11,266 nucleotides of DNA. Origin: Psilocybe azurescens (lineage: Eukaryota; Basidiomycota; Agaricomycetes; Agaricales; Agrocybaceae). Below are positions 8,086 through 11,266 of this stretch, one piece after another. The stretch lies in the NCBI GenBank assembly GCA_023853785.1, contig JAJIRX010000340.1:1-11266 (forward strand), in the 5' to 3' direction. Position numbers and translations under genes: made by a program. The notes below the pieces were generated by a model. That model searched no databases. It saw only the letters and a list, made by a program, of their open reading frames with translations, and was not told where the DNA came from. How positions within the stretch are numbered: position 1 is the first letter of the stretch; every line of letters begins with the position of its first letter.

Positions 8086-8797
8086 GTGACTGATTTGTGA
8101 CCGCATGAATGAAATGTGCAGATTTTGTGTCTCATCCTCTGTTACCTTGTATTTCTGGCTTTTTTCTGGATCTTTTTCTTCTCCATACCATCCAAATTCT
8201 GGACAGTGTACTCACTGGTCAAAGACTGATAAAACCTTCCAATATCATTGGCCAGCATTGAGAGATACAGAGAGGGTAACACTCTGTAGAATAGATACTA
8301 CTGAACTACTTATTATAACCATCTCTTTTGGTCATGGGTGACAGACCCTCTTGAAGTCAAGAATTTTTAAATATGTCACAGTCATAGAAGAGTTGGTAAA
8401 GGGCAAATCAAAAAGGTTTAAAATTCAAATAAATCATTAAAAAATACAAAAAGTGTCTAATTTAATCTGCACTATTTTTTTCCCCCAATGCCTGAAAGCC
8501 TCTTGTTCATCAAGAACATTTTGAACATTTGGTTCAATGTTGTGGAGAGTTGATAGTGATGTGCTGGATCTGACCTAGGCCAAAATAAAGTCAAGGCAGC
8601 TAGGGCTTGAAGACATGAAGAGGTGTTAAAAATAGGTTACACTCCAGACCCCATAAATACATGGTCAAAATTGTACAATTACAGTGCTTAACACAAGTCT
8701 TTGGTGATATGAGACCTCTACAAGGCTGAAGAGGCATTGCAACAGCGAGTGTAGGTGAGAGCAGATATTGATTTCAATGTCACTCAAAGTCATAGAT

Positions 8798-8879
8798 ATT
8801 ATCTAATCAAGTTGCGAGTTACTAAATATGGAGATTGTACATAGTTACCATCTGCGAAATAGTGCAGCTGAACAGGCCC
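8798..8879 (-). repeat. right TIR of Harbinger-like element
   Basis: This is the inverse partner of 8004-8085. The subterminal palindrome is partly lost here by two G-to-A changes. The short open frames that start in both arms (MEIVHSYHLR) are by-products of the repeat, not a gene. Confidence 0.9.
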
Positions 8880-10428
8880 TAAGGTCTGTGACATCCACAC
8901 CCAGCCCAGATGAAAAGACAAAGAATTTTCTGTTCTCAGGAAGCTTATCAAAGCTTCTTTTCCCAATTCAGCAACTGCTTCTTCCAACATTGCAGCCTTT
9001 TTTTTCTGCTTTTTGATGTCTGATAAGTTACTCCATTTGTTTTTTCCACCTGCTTTTTAATCATATTTGCTTCTGCTTTTTAAAGTGTTCTGAAATTTCT
9101 TCAAATGACATATCAAGCAGCTTTCCTCTCCAAGATGTTGGTCAACAGCCCATGCTTTCATATCTTCTAGCAGTCGAGCATCTTTTTTTTCCCTTTGCAC
9201 AGTGGTCAGTATTCATTCCCATGAGTTTATAAAAAGCTCAGTGAGCTTGAAGAGACCATCTGAAGCTTTCCCAATGAGCTATTGTTAAAATTTTCAAGAC
9301 CCTTATTGAGTGTGTTTTCCAGTCTGTTACAGCTTCTTTACTTGAACTATCACAGGGTGATTGAATTCCAAAAGTGCAAGTTGCACATTGTTTTGCATCA
9401 CTTTCAGATGATGCATAGTCTTCAACAAGAAGATGAACATAGTGGGAGTTGTAATTGATACTCCTATGACCTGTTCCATCTGCACTAAAGTTCATAGCCT
9501 CTGTGTTTTTATCTCATATCCAAGTTGAATTTGTGCAGCAAAATACCCTTCACAGAGAATGTGAGACACAGATGGCCTGCTAGCTCCAATAGCCTTTTAT
9601 GCCAGCTGAATTGAGAACAGCTTCTATGACTTCATAGATGTAAAGCTACGTGAACAGCCTGCCTTGACAAGTAAGTGTACAACATTGCAGGTTTCCTCAT
9701 TAATGATGCCTTTGCTCATCAGATGATGAACAGATCGTTCCTGATAGATTTCTGCTTTGACTTTTGCAATAGCACTCTCTTGTGCACTTTTAGAGTGTGC
9801 AACTGTTTTATGCAGATTGATGGCTTCTTTGCAGAGTATTTCAAGCCTCTCTTGTGAGATATTCAGCTTGTGATGTGTGTCTGCAAGTTTTGATGTCCAT
9901 TTGGTGAATGCATTTGAAAGCTCACTGTGAAGGCCATCATTCACTTGTTGTAGTGATGCAAGAGCTTGTTCTGACTGTTGTGATCCTCTCAGATACTGTG
10001 CAGAAGCTTTCTTCTCAGCCTCTTTCAGAATTATAGCCTGACTTTCCAACTGGCTATTTTTCTTCTTCAATGCTGTGCTGCTTGGCACTGCATAAAAAGC
10101 TCATGATATGTGTTTTTATGCTTGACTTCCATAAAGAAGCATCAGCCTCATATTTAGCCAGCTGTCGGTTGGACTTCTCAAGCTTTGACTGCAAGACACT
10201 ACACTCAGTGGTTTTCTGATCAAGCAATATCTCTAGCTCCTGAATACAGGACTCTGCAGCTTTCAACTTGTATCAGATATCCTCTGCTGCGGTGTCAGAT
10301 GAAATTACAACCTTTTTCTCAGCTCAAGCATCTCATAAATTTTCCATAACAGTAGCTTGATTCTTTTTTCCAACAGGCATTGCAGAGTCTTTGATACCCT
10401 TGGGCAGGCTTTAATGCATAATATTGAA

Positions 10429-10476
10429 CTATGATATTAGTATATTATAATAAGATGTCACTGCAGGATCAGTTAC
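10429..10476 (-). other. candidate intron upstream of the large relic gene (48 nt)
   Basis: On the minus strand, TTCAG is followed by GTAACT (donor at 10476). A near-ideal branch point TACTAAT and the acceptor ATCATAG end at 10429. The size suits a fungal intron. It would lie just 5' of the proposed ATG at 10380, in the leader or joining an earlier exon I cannot identify. An in-frame TAA upstream of the ATG supports the 10380 start if no exon is joined. Confidence 0.4.
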
Positions 10477-11266
10477 CTGAATTTCAGACTGGATATATGG
10501 CTAGAAATAAATGCTAAAATCAGAACAAGAATCTGTATTTTTTTTGACATACAATATTATATAAGAATACCAAACTTTGTGACTTACTACCAATAAAAGA
10601 GCTTTTGAACTAAAAATAGTAGAAAAAGCGGTCACAATCAAGAAATTCTGGGCCATCCCTCACATGCAAGGCTGCCATGAAGAAGCCTTGAGGCCTGTTC
10701 AGCCTGTTTTGGAACGGGATCAGTGGCTGTGCTACACATATTTTGTGCTTGAAAGCGTATAATGACTATAGCATCATGGAAAATGCAATTCGACTAGATT
10801 TGCAGAGCAAAAGTTATTTAAATTTTAATTGCTAAAATGTGATCAGAACATATTTTTAATTTAGCAAGTCTAAGTAGGTGAAAGTGCCTAAATATAGGGT
10901 CTAACTTCGCCATTGAGGTCGAAAATAAAAAATCTGTTCTGATCAGTTTGTTTAAAGTTAAATTTTAAGCAAAATATGTCTGCCAATAATGTTTATAGGT
11001 GCTGTGGTTGCTGAGATATTCTTCATGCAATCTAGAGTGCTATATTTGGCAGGAAATCAGTCTGATTTCGCTTTTGAGTTCTTAATCATATTTTTGCAAT
11101 AAAAATGCCTTCATGCAATGGAACTACTTAATATCTTCCATTATATACCACAAAATATTTTGAATTGGTTGTCTATAAAGTACAAGCTCGATGTCTCAAG
11201 ATATTGGTCTGGTCACGGTGTGATACAGCATGTCACTGGCCGTCACACGCATCAGTGATTGTTCAA
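10477..11266. other. spacer, no gene seen
   Basis: No convincing coding frame on either strand. It holds an imperfect inverted repeat (10840-10945) and a stretch at 10691 resembling the Harbinger terminus. The minus strand near 10480-10520 would be the 5' leader or an upstream exon of the large relic gene. Confidence 0.55.
10840..10945. repeat. imperfect inverted repeat around TGATCAGAACA
   Basis: TGATCAGAACATATTTTTAA (start 10840, arm to 10862) matches the inverse of 10922-10945 (TGATCAGAACAGATTTTTTA), with a loop of about 60 bases. Weaker similarity continues outward on both sides. It could be a small foldback element; I see no clear target duplication. Confidence 0.55.

Larger units (their letters stand above)
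8004..8879. mobile_element. PIF/Harbinger-like non-autonomous element (long-TIR MITE)
   Basis: 82-bp terminal inverted repeats (8004-8085 and 8798-8879) begin GGGCCTGTTTGG and GGGCCTGTTCAG, a terminus style known from PIF/Harbinger and Tourist elements. A TAA duplication flanks the element (8001-8003 and 8880-8882), matching the 3-bp TWA target preference. Removing the element and one TAA restores the host reading WAGCGCH..DL-NTVQGGY, so the insertion edge is independently confirmed. The interior (about 710 bp) has no recognisable transposase or Myb-like gene, so it is non-autonomous. The orientation is undefined. Confidence 0.88.
6504..10380 (-). pseudogene. large coiled-coil protein of uncharacterised fungal family, broken, split by a transposon
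   Basis: Read from an ATG at 10380-10378 (MPVGKKNQ) to a TGA at 6506-6504, with the insertion at 8004-8879 removed, this is a gene of about 3 kb. In order: heptad-rich coiled coil (10380 to about 9700; for example SKLEKSNRQLAKYEADASLW); ETCNVVHLLVKAGCS; FSADGTGHRSINYNS (Asp at 9480-9478); WAGCGCH just before the insertion; NTVQGGYLSM and LLANHDND after it (Asp at 7908-7906); ETNLSNALDCPSTASELAVL; LDLGPLHSWVYDH; FAPGGLIDEATVEERELAWM; TNNENEGALGAF (Glu at 7097-7095); LKGKKLKDQLKLFKQAGAPN; and an acidic tail near 6620-6510. I recall this combination, especially FAPGGLIDEAT and ATNDENEGALG, from unannotated Agaricomycete proteins of about 900-1000 residues. The function is unknown. Seven substitution stops (TGA) sit where Arg fits, and a dozen or so one-base indels break the frame. 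It is not translatable as it stands. Confidence 0.82.

Noticed and set aside
8828..9016. Plus-strand open frame starting MEIVHSYHLR, and its twin on the minus strand at 7825-8055
   Set aside because: The shared start is the inverted repeat of the Harbinger-like element. The rest of the minus-strand frame is the relic gene after the insertion, not a protein starting at that ATG.
756..10335. Alternative genetic code with TGA as an amino acid
   Set aside because: TGA occurs both at expected Trp and at expected Arg positions, while TGG and other Arg codons are also used; frameshifts are common as well. Mutation explains this better.
1..11266. CRISPR array, operons, bacterial promoters or ribosome binding sites
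   Set aside because: No regularly spaced repeats; content, candidate introns and transposon types are eukaryotic.

Overview
The window is an AT-rich, visibly CpG-poor stretch of eukaryotic accessory DNA that is almost entirely repeats and broken genes. I see no intact conventional gene in it. The likely host is a fungus, probably a basidiomycete (Agaricomycetes). The two Tc1-type transposase relics resemble forms I associate with such genomes, the large minus-strand relic matches a protein family I remember from mushroom genome annotations, and the candidate introns are short (48-59 nt). That assignment rests on memory and inference, not on a marker gene.

Layout: (1) 1-1602, a complete but dead Tc1/mariner element (A) with TIRs of about 220 bp, starting at the first base of the window. 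(2) 1605-2180, AT-rich spacer holding a tRNA-like relic with recognisable A and B boxes. (3) 2178-3009, a broken plus-strand coding remnant that ends at a consensus splice donor. (4) 3061-3840, non-coding DNA with a G-tract foldback, a CAGGT/ACCTG-rich patch and short direct and inverted repeats. (5) 3800-4190, a second plus-strand coding remnant, Lys/Glu-rich. (6) 4567-6164, a second Tc1/mariner element (B) with TA target duplications, about 215 bp TIRs and a frameshifted DD34E transposase. (7) 6504-10380 on the minus strand, one large relic gene: long coiled-coil N-terminus, conserved core and acidic C-terminal tail. It is split by a PIF/Harbinger-like non-autonomous element at 8004-8879 with 82-bp TIRs and a TAA target duplication. 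(8) 10480-11266, spacer with an inverted repeat.

Three things deserve attention. First, each long TIR of element B is itself bounded by mirrored copies of the element terminus, so each looks like a small transposon; element A shows a weaker version. Second, the seven substitution-type stops assigned in the minus-strand gene all fit CGA to TGA, and the two Harbinger arms differ only by transitions, which points to deamination of methylated cytosine. Third, the minus-strand relic belongs to an uncharacterised family whose acidic residues could form a DDE-like triad; this is a hypothesis. Frequent one-base indels, often in homopolymers, could be real decay or assembly error, and this affects how 'dead' the genes are.
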